From Cyanobacteria bacterium UBA11370 (lineage in GTDB: Bacteria > Cyanobacteriota > Cyanobacteriia > Cyanobacteriales > Coleofasciculaceae), in NCBI GenBank assembly GCA_003486645.1, contig DNGI01000189.1, positions 1-16,924 of the forward strand: DNA of 16,924 nucleotides, written 5' to 3'. Below, in pieces: positions 1 through 8,150 of the stretch (positions within the stretch are counted from its first letter, which is position 1; each line of letters starts with the position of its first letter). The translations under genes were made by a program, and so were the position numbers. Below the pieces are notes generated by a model, which saw nothing but the letters and a program-made list of their open reading frames with translations, did no database searches and had not been told where the DNA came from.

Positions 1-21
1 GAGGGGGAGAGGGGGAGAGGG
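1..21. repeat. Purine-rich octamer repeat at window edge
   Basis: GAGGGGGA is repeated twice and followed by the start of a third copy. The array is cut by the window edge, so its real length is unknown. It is G/A-only on this strand and unlike the AT-rich surroundings. No function can be read from it. Confidence 0.6.
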
Positions 22-148
22 TTTATTACCTAACTGAATACTATGAAGTTTAAATGCACAGTTTGAAGACTAAATTGGATTGATTAAACAAGCATGAGTA
101 TCATTCAATCTATTAACGTAAGTTGCTAATTATAAACGAAGAGATTTT
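22..148. other. Non-coding AT-rich stretch
   Basis: No open reading frame with a start and ribosome binding site, no tRNA fold and no clear promoter was recognised here. It lies beyond the 3' end of the minus-strand signalling operon, between the purine-rich octamers and the heptamer array. Confidence 0.4.
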
Positions 149-208
149 TAATGGCTAATGGCTAATGGCTAATGGCTAATGGCTAATGGCTAATGGCTAA
201 TGGCTAAT
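149..208. repeat. Tandem heptamer array (TAATGGC)8
   Basis: Eight exact head-to-tail copies of TAATGGC occupy 149-204, followed by a partial copy (TAAT, 205-208). The array is non-coding and sits downstream of the last gene of the minus-strand signalling operon. Short tandem heptamers are a known class of intergenic repeat in filamentous cyanobacteria, but I cannot assign this one to a named family. Exact copies suggest recent expansion by slippage, so the copy number may differ between strains. Confidence 0.9.
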
Positions 209-263
209 TGTTCAAAAGCTCATCTTCGATTAACAATTAGCGTGTTTTCCATTAGCCATTAGC
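189..263 (-). terminator. Long repeat-derived hairpin, possible operon 3' end
   Basis: Bases 189-212 can pair as one arm with 232-241 (AACAATTAGC, perfect 10 bp with 203-212) and 250-263 (CATTAGCCATTAGC, perfect 14 bp with 189-202). This leaves a 19-nt loop and an 8-nt bulge at 242-249. The hairpin starts about 30 bp beyond the stop codon of the receiver-histidine kinase. In the minus-strand transcript it would be a strong structure. It is not followed by a clean U-tract, so a terminator or 3'-stabilising role is inference only. Confidence 0.45.
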
Positions 264-295
264 TACCCTGATCAGCTAACTAGCAACTTGGGTTA

Positions 296-1420
296 TTAGT
301 TTAATGGCAAGGTTACTGTAACCGTTGTCCCCACACCCACTTCACTTTCAATCTTAATCTGTCCGCTGTGCAAATCGACACACCGTTTGACGATAGAAAG
401 TCCTAATCCTGTTCCTTGAATTTGACCTACGTTACTAGCACGATGGAAGGTTTCAAATAGACGTTGTTGATCATTAATGGGAATGCCCATTCCTTGGTCT
501 TGGATCTGAAATATAGCGGTGTTATTGTCACAGTTTAGGTTGAATTGAATGGTACTTTCTGCTGGAGAATACTTGATAGCGTTGGAGAGAAGATTCATCA
601 GAATATGTTTTAATAAAATGGCATCCATAACAACTTCGGTACAGTTACTTTGATAGGTAAAGATAAGCTGGCGATCGCTAGCATTAAATTGGAAAACTTC
701 TATTAATTCCTGGCAAAATTCTTCTAAATTTAAAGCATTAGGTTCGTACTTTAGTCCACCTGCCTCAGTACGAGCTAAAAGCAACACTTCATCTAATAGC
801 TGGAGCATATCAGAAATTGACCCTTGCATGAGTTCAAAATACTGGTTTCTGCGCTCTGAATTGAGTTGAGGGTTGTCACCTTTTAGTTTCTCAGCACAGA
901 GTCGAATCGTAGTCATGGGAGTGCGGAATTCATGGGACACCATTGATACAAATTTTGATTTAAGTTGGTTGAGTTCCCGTTCCTTTTCTAAGGCTATAAG
1001 TGTACGTCGCTCACTTTCTTGAAGCTGCTTAAGTATTCGTCCCCGTTCAATGGCATAACGAAGCGATCGCACCAACATTTCTTGAGTAATTTCACCCTTA
1101 ACCAAGTAATCTTGCGCTCCTAAAGCAACAGCTTTTAACGCAAGTTCTTGATCATCCGTTCCAGTTAACACAACAATGGGGAGATCTTGAGCGGCTGTTT
1201 GAATCTGACTAACAGTATTTAATCCTTTAGAATCGGGGAGAGAAAGGTCTAATAAGACGACACTAAAGTTAGAATTGTTTAAATATTCAAGGGCAATATT
1301 AAGACGTTTTGCTTGGACAATGTGCCATTGCTGTTTATCTGTTTGTGCCAACATTTCTATTAACAGATAAGCATCAGCCAAGTTATCTTCGACGAGCAAC
1401 AGAGGAGTCGGTATTAGCAT
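296..1420 (-). CDS. Receiver-histidine kinase hybrid (REC-HisKA-HATPase)
   Basis: This 374-aa cytoplasmic two-component protein has an N-terminal receiver (about 5-122) with the acidic pair E11/D12, phospho-acceptor D58 (LLDLSLPD) and K108. A helical linker (about 123-155) leads to a HisKA domain with the H-box VSHEFRTP and phosphorylated H163. The ATPase domain has the N-box around N280 (LLSNAIKYS), a G1 box at DQGMGI and a G2 box at GTGLGLSIVKR. No transmembrane segment or sensor domain is visible, so its input is probably phosphate arriving at its own receiver. It is the last gene of a three-gene operon, 10 bp after the regulator. Its likely Shine-Dalgarno GGAG (1434-1437) lies in the final codons of that gene, which suggests translational coupling. 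There is no output domain; the phosphate acceptor downstream is unknown. Confidence 0.93.
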   Translation of the reverse strand: MLIPTPLLLVEDNLADAYLLIEMLAQTDKQQWHIVQAKRLNIALEYLNNSNFSVVLLDLSLPDSKGLNTVSQIQTAAQDLPIVVLTGTDDQELALKAVALGAQDYLVKGEITQEMLVRSLRYAIERGRILKQLQESERRTLIALEKERELNQLKSKFVSMVSHEFRTPMTTIRLCAEKLKGDNPQLNSERRNQYFELMQGSISDMLQLLDEVLLLARTEAGGLKYEPNALNLEEFCQELIEVFQFNASDRQLIFTYQSNCTEVVMDAILLKHILMNLLSNAIKYSPAESTIQFNLNCDNNTAIFQIQDQGMGIPINDQQRLFETFHRASNVGQIQGTGLGLSIVKRCVDLHSGQIKIESEVGVGTTVTVTLPLN

Positions 1421-1430
1421 ATACAGTTAT

Positions 1431-1883
1431 TTACTCCACTTTGGGAGGTAGGGTTACGGCTGCAAACCAAAAATTCTCTATTGATTTGACTACACCAATG
1501 AACTGCTCTAAGTCAACAGGTTTAACCAGATAGCTATTGGCTTGCAGTCCATAAATCTCCCGAACGTCTTCTTCATTTGCGGAGGTTGTGAGAACTATAA
1601 CCGGAATCGTTTTTAAGTCATCATCTCCCTTGATTATTGTCAGAACATCTCTACCATTTTTCTTAGGTAAATTTAGATCTAACACGATCAAATCTGGACG
1701 AGGTGCATCAGTATAGTGTCCCCGTTTGTAAAGGAAATCAATAGCCGCTGCCCCGTCTCTAACCCAATGCAGTTTATTGATAACTGTACTTTCACTCAGC
1801 GTTTCTAGTGTCAGAACGGCATCACTTTTAGAATCTTCGACTAGGAGGATTTCTAGGCTTTTAAAGGGGTTAGAATTATTCAT
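1431..1883 (-). CDS. Rcp1-like single-domain response regulator
   Basis: The 150-aa protein is a receiver domain with no output domain. It has the acidic pair E16/D17 (LLVEDSKSD), phospho-acceptor D69 (LIVLDLNLPKKNGRDVL), the switch threonines T99/T100 and K121 (LVKP). The LDLNLPKKNGR signature is typical of Rcp1, the partner of cyanobacterial phytochrome Cph1. Its ATG overlaps the stop of the giant kinase as ATGA (1880-1883), so the two are co-translated. Since the kinase has the phytochrome-type H-box, this protein is probably its direct phospho-acceptor. It may pass phosphate on to the receiver-histidine kinase that follows, or act by binding a protein. The partner assignment is inference from gene order and family habit. 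Confidence 0.93.
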   Translation of the reverse strand: MNNSNPFKSLEILLVEDSKSDAVLTLETLSESTVINKLHWVRDGAAAIDFLYKRGHYTDAPRPDLIVLDLNLPKKNGRDVLTIIKGDDDLKTIPVIVLTTSANEEDVREIYGLQANSYLVKPVDLEQFIGVVKSIENFWFAAVTLPPKVE

Positions 1884-4800
1884 TTTACATTTCCATTAAG
1901 ACTGGGAATTTCAAAACAAAAAAGCGATCCCTTTCCCAGTTGTGACTCAACCCAAATGTGCCCCCCATGGCGTTCAACAATTCGTTTGCAAATTGCCAAA
2001 CCTAGTCCTGTACCGGGATATTCATCACTGGTATGAAGCCGCTGGAAGATACCAAAGATTTGCTCGGCATACTCTGGCTCAATACCAATTCCATTATCTC
2101 GAATTCTAAAGAGCCATCCAGAACGTTGATTTTCTGCTGATATAGTGACTTGGGGTGATGCTTCACCTCGATATTTAATGGCATTACTAATCAGATTTTG
2201 GAACAGGAGGGTGATTTGGGATGTATCAACGAAGAGGGTAGGTAAGAACTCAATGGTAATTTTTGCGTGGTTTTCAGTAATACTAAACTGCAAATCTTTT
2301 AATACTTTATTCACTACAACATTACAATCGGTTGATTGCAACTTTAATTGATGCCGACCTATTCTAGAATATGCCAGTAAGTCTTTAATCAGTTGCTGCA
2401 TTCGAGTTGCCCCATCTACAGCAAAATTAATATAAATATCGGCTTTTTCATCTAACTTTCCTTGATAGCGCTTCGCCAACATTTGGGTATAACTCGCAAC
2501 TGCCCGTAGGGGTTCTTGTAAATCGTGAGACGCAATGTAAGCAAACTGTTCTAATTCTTGGTTGGAGCGTTTTAACTCGGTGGTTAATTGCTCTAGTTGT
2601 TCATTCGCTTCGGTAAGTTCTAGTGTTCGTTCTTTCACCCGAATTTCCAACTCATCTCGCGCCTTTAAAAGAGTTTCTTCCGCCCGTTTACGCACCAATT
2701 CTACACCCGCACGAGCGGCGAAAATCTTCAAAATAGAAATATGATCAGGTTGGGCATTCATCGGTTTATTATCCATTACAGCTAAATGACCCAAGATGTT
2801 TCCTGATAAGTCGTGAAGCGGAACACCCAAATAACTTTCTGCTTTGAGATCAACCAAATCTTTGTCTTGAGGAAAGAGCAGTTGTAGATGCTCAGAATAG
2901 CAACAGACTTCTCCACCAATAACGTACTCACAAGGCGTACCTGCTAACAGGTAAGTAATATTTTCGGTAAAGTTTTCTCCTTGCCAAAATGCAAGCGTGC
3001 GAACCTGACTATGGCTTGTATGCGTGCATTCAGTGATAAAAGCATACTTTACCTGAAGCGCATCAGCAAGATGACGAACCAGCGAACAAAAGAAATCACT
3101 TCCGGTGACAGATGCTGTTCCTTCGGTAATCGCACGGAGGGTTTCTTCTGCCCTTTTACGCTGCATCATTTCTTGCTTCATCTCATCATAAAGTCTGGCA
3201 TTTTCTAGGGCGATCGCTGCCTGTGCCGTCAGAATTTTTACAATCTCAAGGCGATCAGGAGTAAAAACCTCGCTTAGTAAATGATTTTCCAAATATACAA
3301 TTCCAATGAGTTGACTCTGATGCACGATTGGCACACATAAAATTGATTTGGGTTTGTTGTGAACAATATAAACATCGTTGGCAAATCTACTATCATTTTC
3401 AGCATTCGCTATAACTAAACTTTCTCCGGTTCTTTTTACATAATTGATAATGGCAGGCGAGAATCTTTGGTTCAACTCAACAAAACTGGATGAAAACGTT
3501 TTTACTTCAAGTTCATCAACGAATCCTTCTACTTGAATAAAGGGTTTGCCTTCCTTCTCTTGTATAAAGAGTCCTCTTTGCGCCCCGGTATTTTCAATCA
3601 AAATTTTCATTAATTTCGCTAGTAATTGATCCAGCACAATTTCGCCGGAAAGGGCTTGTGATGCTTTGATTACTGTAGCTAAATCTAGTACTTCTGTGCC
3701 TGTGCTTCCTGTTGTAGTTGGAGAAGTAGATATTCGTGTGGTTTTAGCGTTCGTTCTTTCAGAAATACCCTCAAGCAACTGGGGATATCGCCGATCTAAA
3801 TCCTTTACTTTAGCTATTGCCCCCCATCTCAGATAGCAGTAACGGGCATCCAACATATAGACAGCGGCAATTTTTGTTTGTCCTTGCGCTAGATAAAATT
3901 TTGCGGCTAGTTCATGAGCAAGTGCTTCTTCATTGATATATTCATTTTCTTGGGCTAAAGCAATAGCGCGATCATAATATTCTATGGCTTGAATATTTTT
4001 ACCAAGAACTCGATATTGTTCTGCCTCCACCAGATAAAATTTATGCCAATAATTCATTGGAGCATGACGTGCCCATGTTTCCATCTTTTTTTGATTGGCA
4101 GATACTTTTCTTAAAATCCGCCGTTGTTCTGGCTTTTGAATATCAAAAAATAGAGCAAGAATAACCAGTGATTCATAAAAATAGAAAATAGGAACAACAA
4201 GTAAGCCTGTTGCACCATTCACTAAAAGATGTTCGGCAATTTTAGTATTTTTAATAGCGTTTGAATAGTCTTCAAATAAATAACAAAGAACTAATTTATT
4301 AAAATAAAAATTATAAAGGATATAATTATCATTGATAGCAATATGAAGAGGTAAACGTTGCTCCTCGTTGTAACCTTCTCCCATTAAACAACAGGAATTT
4401 TGGGACTCGCCCATGAGGTTTAAGACAACCTGTTGATAGATTTGAATTAACGATAGGGGTTGCTCTTGTTTGAAAGGTGCGATCGCATCACTGTAGGCTG
4501 CCATTTCTTGTTTAAGTTCCCCTAATTCCCTACCCAGAATATAGGAATTATAAAGGCGATAAAAGATAGAAAAGACACCATATTCTAAATCCCCGGTTTC
4601 CAGTCCACACTGATAAGCCTCAAGCAAAGGATTTAAGGTTTCTTTCAGATGTTCCTTCCAATGCCTGATATACATTTCAACTAAAAGATACGTTTTGGCT
4701 TTGAATTCTTTAGCATTCAATCTTAGTAATAAATTTAAAGCAAGTTGAGCAAATTGATAACCTGAATCAATGTCTCCCTCTACTCCACAAAGTACCATCG

Positions 4801-7762
4801 CATAATCAGCATAGCCAAAGGGAGAACCGGGAGCATTCCCATATTTGAGCGAAAGTTGAATCTTTTGAAACACCATCATTTGCCACAACTGAGGCGCAAT
4901 AAAATAAGTTGGAGTACAGACACTGGCAATAATACGCATCACCGCCAGTTTATAAGCATCTGTCATTTTTGGTTGATCAATTAACGCCTTAATAGGTTTT
5001 CTCGTTAAGGCTAACTTTGTCTTCACCCGTCCCAAGAAAACATCCAATTGATTGGGATTTATGGGAAGCTTCACTCCCAATAATTCCAGAACTTCTAAAG
5101 CTATTCTGATAGCGTCTAACATTTGATTCTGGACAACACAAGCTTGAATTTTGACTTCATATCCCTTTACCTTATCCAGTGTTGTTTTTGCTTCTTGTAC
5201 GGCTATCTCGGCTAAGGTTTTCATCTGTTCAAAGTCGCCGTTAAGATATGCCGCTTCTGCGCCTAACTCATACAATGCAAGGGTCAAATCATACGTTTCT
5301 AACCAACAGTTTTTTCCCAAAAGTGCCCTACCAACAGTCAAATACGTGAATGCAGCTTCATAAGCGACTGATGCGATCGCTTTCTTGCCAGCGATAAGAT
5401 TGAGTTGAGCCAATTGATTTTTCTGGGCTTGCTCACTCATCAATTCAATCCCATTATTGAGGTGATTAACAGTATCAAATATTTTATCTCCCCAGGATTT
5501 TGTGGGAGTGGATTTTATCAGCCATTCACCAATTTTTAAATGGATGTGTTTTTTATCTTCTTCAGAAATTAAGGAGTAAGCAGATTGGCGTACTCGATCA
5601 TGGAAAAATTTGCAGGAAATAGCCAGATCATCAAATTCGGATTGAGGGTAAACTTGAAGACATTTGTATTCATCTCCAAGGGGCACAATTAAACCTTCTT
5701 GCATCACTCCCCAAAGAGCAGAGGCAGTTTCAGTTTTAGGTTTTTCATTCAGAATCGACAAAGTTTTGAAATCAAATTGATTACCAATACAGGCAGCTAA
5801 CTTTAAAATCTGTTGAAGCCGTTCAGAGAGATTTTGAATCCTATCGATCATCAACTCAACTACATTATCACTAAGCTGTGCTGATTGAATTTCGTCCAAA
5901 TTCCACTGCCATTCATTAAGTTTAAAATCAAACGTTAGTAAATTATTTTGATAAATAGCTTTGAGAAACTCAGTAATAAAAAATGGATTACCTCTAGTTT
6001 TAAGGTTAATTAATTCTGCTAAAGGTAACGTTTTTTCTGGTTCACAGTTAAGGGTATCTACAATTAACTGATTAATCGTCGCTAAATTTAAAGGTTTAAG
6101 GGAAATGTGATTGATCGTTGCCTTTGTAGCCTTAATCTCATTCAAGATAAGCATTAACGGATGATCGACCCTAACTTCATTGTCGCGGTAAGCCCCAATT
6201 AATAGTAAGAATTGACTATCTGGTTTAGCCATTAGCCGTTGAATCAGTTTGAGAGAAGCACTATCTGCCCACTGCAAATCATCCAGAAAAATGACTAAAG
6301 GATGCTCTCGTTGAGCAAACACATTCATAAAATTTTGAAAGACGAGATTAAAGCGATTTTGCGATTCTGTTGGACGCAGTTCTGATACAGTAGGTTGTTT
6401 ACCGACGATCAACTCTACTTCAGGAATAACATCAATAATAATTTGAGCGTTATTTCCTAAAATTGCTAATAGTTTTTCTCGCCATTGGGTAAGTTTTAAC
6501 TCAGGTTCAGTTAAAAGTTGTTTGATTAATTCCTGAAAGGCTTGAATAACGGCTGAGTAGGGAATATTACGCTGATATTGATCAAATTTTCCGCGAATGA
6601 AATAACCTCGTTTTCGAGTAATAACTTTATAAAAGTTCTGCACCAACGCTGACTTACCAATACCAGAATACCCCGATATCAACATCAGTTCAATTTTAGA
6701 AGACAATGTAGAAATAGAACCAACCCCTGAATTCTCTCTACCCGATAAATCTGAAGAGAATACCAACGCCCCATCCGTTACATCCGCTACAAAATCCGCT
6801 GCCAACCCGCCACTCACTCGCTCAAAGGCTGCAAGTAAAATTTTAATTTCTTGCTCTCTACCATACAACTTTTGCGAAATTTGAAACTTATCAGCAACAT
6901 CTTGATTACTCAGAGAAAATCTGATTATTTTACCGCTTTCTTTTAACTGTTGTAAGCACAATTGTAAATCAGACTTAATTGCCCAAGCACTTTGATATCG
7001 ATCTTCAGGACTTTTCGCTAATAATTTCATAACTAAGGTTGAAATAACTTGGGGAATTTGTAAACTTAATTCATGGGGTGACGTAGGATATTTAGCAATA
7101 TGACAATGAACTAATTCCATGGCATCGGTTGCTTCAAACGGTAGGCGATCGCATAGCAATTGATAAAACGTGATACCCAGTGAATAAAAGTCAGTCCGGT
7201 AGTCAATTGTTCGATTCATTCTGCCTGTTTGTTCCGGTGACATATAGGCAAGGGTTCCTTCTAAAATATTAGGATTGGGAATCGTTACGCTTTCCCCTGA
7301 GAGAAGACTGGAAATCCCAAAGTCAATAATTTTAACTTGTCCTGTAGTTGGGTTAAAAACAATATTGGATGGGTTAATATCTTTATGAATAATAGTTGCA
7401 GCGTGAATTTCACCTAAAATCTCAGTAATCCGAATAACCAGGGTAAGAAATTCTTCCAAGGTAAATTTTCTGTGATTCAGTAATCGGTTTAAGGATTCAC
7501 CTCCAAAATCTTCCAAAATCATTACTAAACTATAGTGATAGTTCTCTAAGCCATAGGTTTTAATAACACCTTCTTTCGTTAAGTTGCGAGTGATGTCATA
7601 TTCCAGTTTAAAGCGAGCGATCGCATCGGGTGTTGGATATTTTTCCTTGAGAATCTTGAGAATTACAGGAATTTGGTCTGAATCACGAACTCCTCGATAA
7701 ACTAGGGTTTTGGTGCTTTCATAGAGTTGTTCAATGATTTGATAGCCTGGAATTGTAACCAT
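1880..7762 (-). CDS. Dual Ser/Thr and histidine kinase with AAA, TPR-like and GAF domains
   Basis: This giant soluble sensor (1960 aa) has the architecture of the cyanobacterial HstK family. Domains, numbered from the ATG at 7762: Ser/Thr kinase (about 7-270; K36, catalytic HKDINPSN with D128, DFG D147, SPE motif; the Gly loop is degenerate, as is usual in this family); AAA ATPase (YGRE at 300-303, Walker A GYSGIGKS at 364-371, Walker B FLDDLQWAD around 492-500); a helical TPR-like region (about 780-1330); GAF1 (1372-1522); GAF2 (1552-1692); a coiled coil; HisKA with H1746 (ASHDLQEPLRAV); HATPase with N1860 and GTGLGLAICKR. All kinase residues are present, so both activities may be real. The frame extends to a TTG at 7831, but MVTIPGYQIIEQLY is the usual family start and has AAGG upstream, so I chose the ATG. 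It is first in the operon. The ligand of the GAF domains is unknown. Confidence 0.92.
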   Translation of the reverse strand: MVTIPGYQIIEQLYESTKTLVYRGVRDSDQIPVILKILKEKYPTPDAIARFKLEYDITRNLTKEGVIKTYGLENYHYSLVMILEDFGGESLNRLLNHRKFTLEEFLTLVIRITEILGEIHAATIIHKDINPSNIVFNPTTGQVKIIDFGISSLLSGESVTIPNPNILEGTLAYMSPEQTGRMNRTIDYRTDFYSLGITFYQLLCDRLPFEATDAMELVHCHIAKYPTSPHELSLQIPQVISTLVMKLLAKSPEDRYQSAWAIKSDLQLCLQQLKESGKIIRFSLSNQDVADKFQISQKLYGREQEIKILLAAFERVSGGLAADFVADVTDGALVFSSDLSGRENSGVGSISTLSSKIELMLISGYSGIGKSALVQNFYKVITRKRGYFIRGKFDQYQRNIPYSAVIQAFQELIKQLLTEPELKLTQWREKLLAILGNNAQIIIDVIPEVELIVGKQPTVSELRPTESQNRFNLVFQNFMNVFAQREHPLVIFLDDLQWADSASLKLIQRLMAKPDSQFLLLIGAYRDNEVRVDHPLMLILNEIKATKATINHISLKPLNLATINQLIVDTLNCEPEKTLPLAELINLKTRGNPFFITEFLKAIYQNNLLTFDFKLNEWQWNLDEIQSAQLSDNVVELMIDRIQNLSERLQQILKLAACIGNQFDFKTLSILNEKPKTETASALWGVMQEGLIVPLGDEYKCLQVYPQSEFDDLAISCKFFHDRVRQSAYSLISEEDKKHIHLKIGEWLIKSTPTKSWGDKIFDTVNHLNNGIELMSEQAQKNQLAQLNLIAGKKAIASVAYEAAFTYLTVGRALLGKNCWLETYDLTLALYELGAEAAYLNGDFEQMKTLAEIAVQEAKTTLDKVKGYEVKIQACVVQNQMLDAIRIALEVLELLGVKLPINPNQLDVFLGRVKTKLALTRKPIKALIDQPKMTDAYKLAVMRIIASVCTPTYFIAPQLWQMMVFQKIQLSLKYGNAPGSPFGYADYAMVLCGVEGDIDSGYQFAQLALNLLLRLNAKEFKAKTYLLVEMYIRHWKEHLKETLNPLLEAYQCGLETGDLEYGVFSIFYRLYNSYILGRELGELKQEMAAYSDAIAPFKQEQPLSLIQIYQQVVLNLMGESQNSCCLMGEGYNEEQRLPLHIAINDNYILYNFYFNKLVLCYLFEDYSNAIKNTKIAEHLLVNGATGLLVVPIFYFYESLVILALFFDIQKPEQRRILRKVSANQKKMETWARHAPMNYWHKFYLVEAEQYRVLGKNIQAIEYYDRAIALAQENEYINEEALAHELAAKFYLAQGQTKIAAVYMLDARYCYLRWGAIAKVKDLDRRYPQLLEGISERTNAKTTRISTSPTTTGSTGTEVLDLATVIKASQALSGEIVLDQLLAKLMKILIENTGAQRGLFIQEKEGKPFIQVEGFVDELEVKTFSSSFVELNQRFSPAIINYVKRTGESLVIANAENDSRFANDVYIVHNKPKSILCVPIVHQSQLIGIVYLENHLLSEVFTPDRLEIVKILTAQAAIALENARLYDEMKQEMMQRKRAEETLRAITEGTASVTGSDFFCSLVRHLADALQVKYAFITECTHTSHSQVRTLAFWQGENFTENITYLLAGTPCEYVIGGEVCCYSEHLQLLFPQDKDLVDLKAESYLGVPLHDLSGNILGHLAVMDNKPMNAQPDHISILKIFAARAGVELVRKRAEETLLKARDELEIRVKERTLELTEANEQLEQLTTELKRSNQELEQFAYIASHDLQEPLRAVASYTQMLAKRYQGKLDEKADIYINFAVDGATRMQQLIKDLLAYSRIGRHQLKLQSTDCNVVVNKVLKDLQFSITENHAKITIEFLPTLFVDTSQITLLFQNLISNAIKYRGEASPQVTISAENQRSGWLFRIRDNGIGIEPEYAEQIFGIFQRLHTSDEYPGTGLGLAICKRIVERHGGHIWVESQLGKGSLFCFEIPSLNGNVK

Positions 7763-7953
7763 TTTCTGGCTTACCTTTGAGGACAATAGATCAACTTTGA
7801 TCGAATTAGTAGAATATTTGACTAGGGACAATCTCTGTTAGTGCTGTAACAGCTATAACATCAATATTAGTCAGGTAGGATAGATTGAAAATGAGATTTA
7901 GCTGAGAAATTCCTAAAAAATTTCTATCTAATTTATCATTTTTATTGCATTCA

Positions 7954-7965
7954 CTTCTTAAGAAG
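7954..7965. promoter_or_regulatory. 12-bp palindrome CTTCTTAAGAAG, candidate operator
   Basis: The site is a perfect palindrome lying between two divergent genes, about 190 bp from either start. Position and symmetry suit a dimeric regulator. A chance palindrome in AT-rich DNA is also possible. Confidence 0.25.
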
Positions 7966-8073
7966 ATCTCATAATTTAACAACTTTTTAAAACCATAATC
8001 TTATTAACCTCAAAAATTAACCTTAATTCTTGGATTATAAGTTGAGAAATCGCTCTTGAGGTAACTATCAATT

Positions 8074-8086
8074 ATTGAGCCTCAAT
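8074..8086. promoter_or_regulatory. Interrupted palindrome ATTGAG-C-CTCAAT, candidate operator
   Basis: Two perfect 6-bp arms surround one central base, 64 bp before the SDR start codon. Two more TTGAG words lie upstream at 8042 and 8056, so a protein could bind in tandem. No known regulator is recognised. Confidence 0.3.
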
Positions 8087-8150
8087 CTAGCTTTTATTCC
8101 GCTCGAAGCTAATAACTTTTGTCGCAAATTATTAACATAGGAGAACGTTG

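Larger units (their letters stand above)
7763..8150. other. Divergent intergenic region
   Basis: These 388 bases separate the minus-strand kinase operon from the plus-strand SDR gene and must contain both promoters. They are very AT-rich, with many possible -10 boxes and no convincing -35/-10 pair, so I name no promoter. Visible structure: a 12-bp perfect palindrome (7954-7965), a 13-nt interrupted palindrome (8074-8086), and three direct TTGAG words at 8042, 8056 and 8075. The part from 7763 to 7831 is open in frame with the kinase through a TTG and could be a 23-residue extension, which I consider unlikely. Confidence 0.6.

Noticed and set aside
149..208. CRISPR-like array
   Set aside because: Units are 7 bp, contiguous and without spacers, and no cas genes are present.
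1309..1533. Plus-strand open frame across the junction of two signalling genes
   Set aside because: It is antisense to two receiver domains with clear motifs and has no supporting start signal.
2731..3200. Second GAF domain as a bilin-binding cyanobacteriochrome
   Set aside because: Its cysteines (TPCE and EVCC) are not in the Cys-His context of bilin-binding GAF domains, so a chromophore cannot be supported.
6940..7762. Ser/Thr kinase domain as a dead pseudokinase because the glycine loop lacks GxGxxG
   Set aside because: The lysine, HKD catalytic loop and DFG are intact, and a degenerate glycine loop is usual in this cyanobacterial family.
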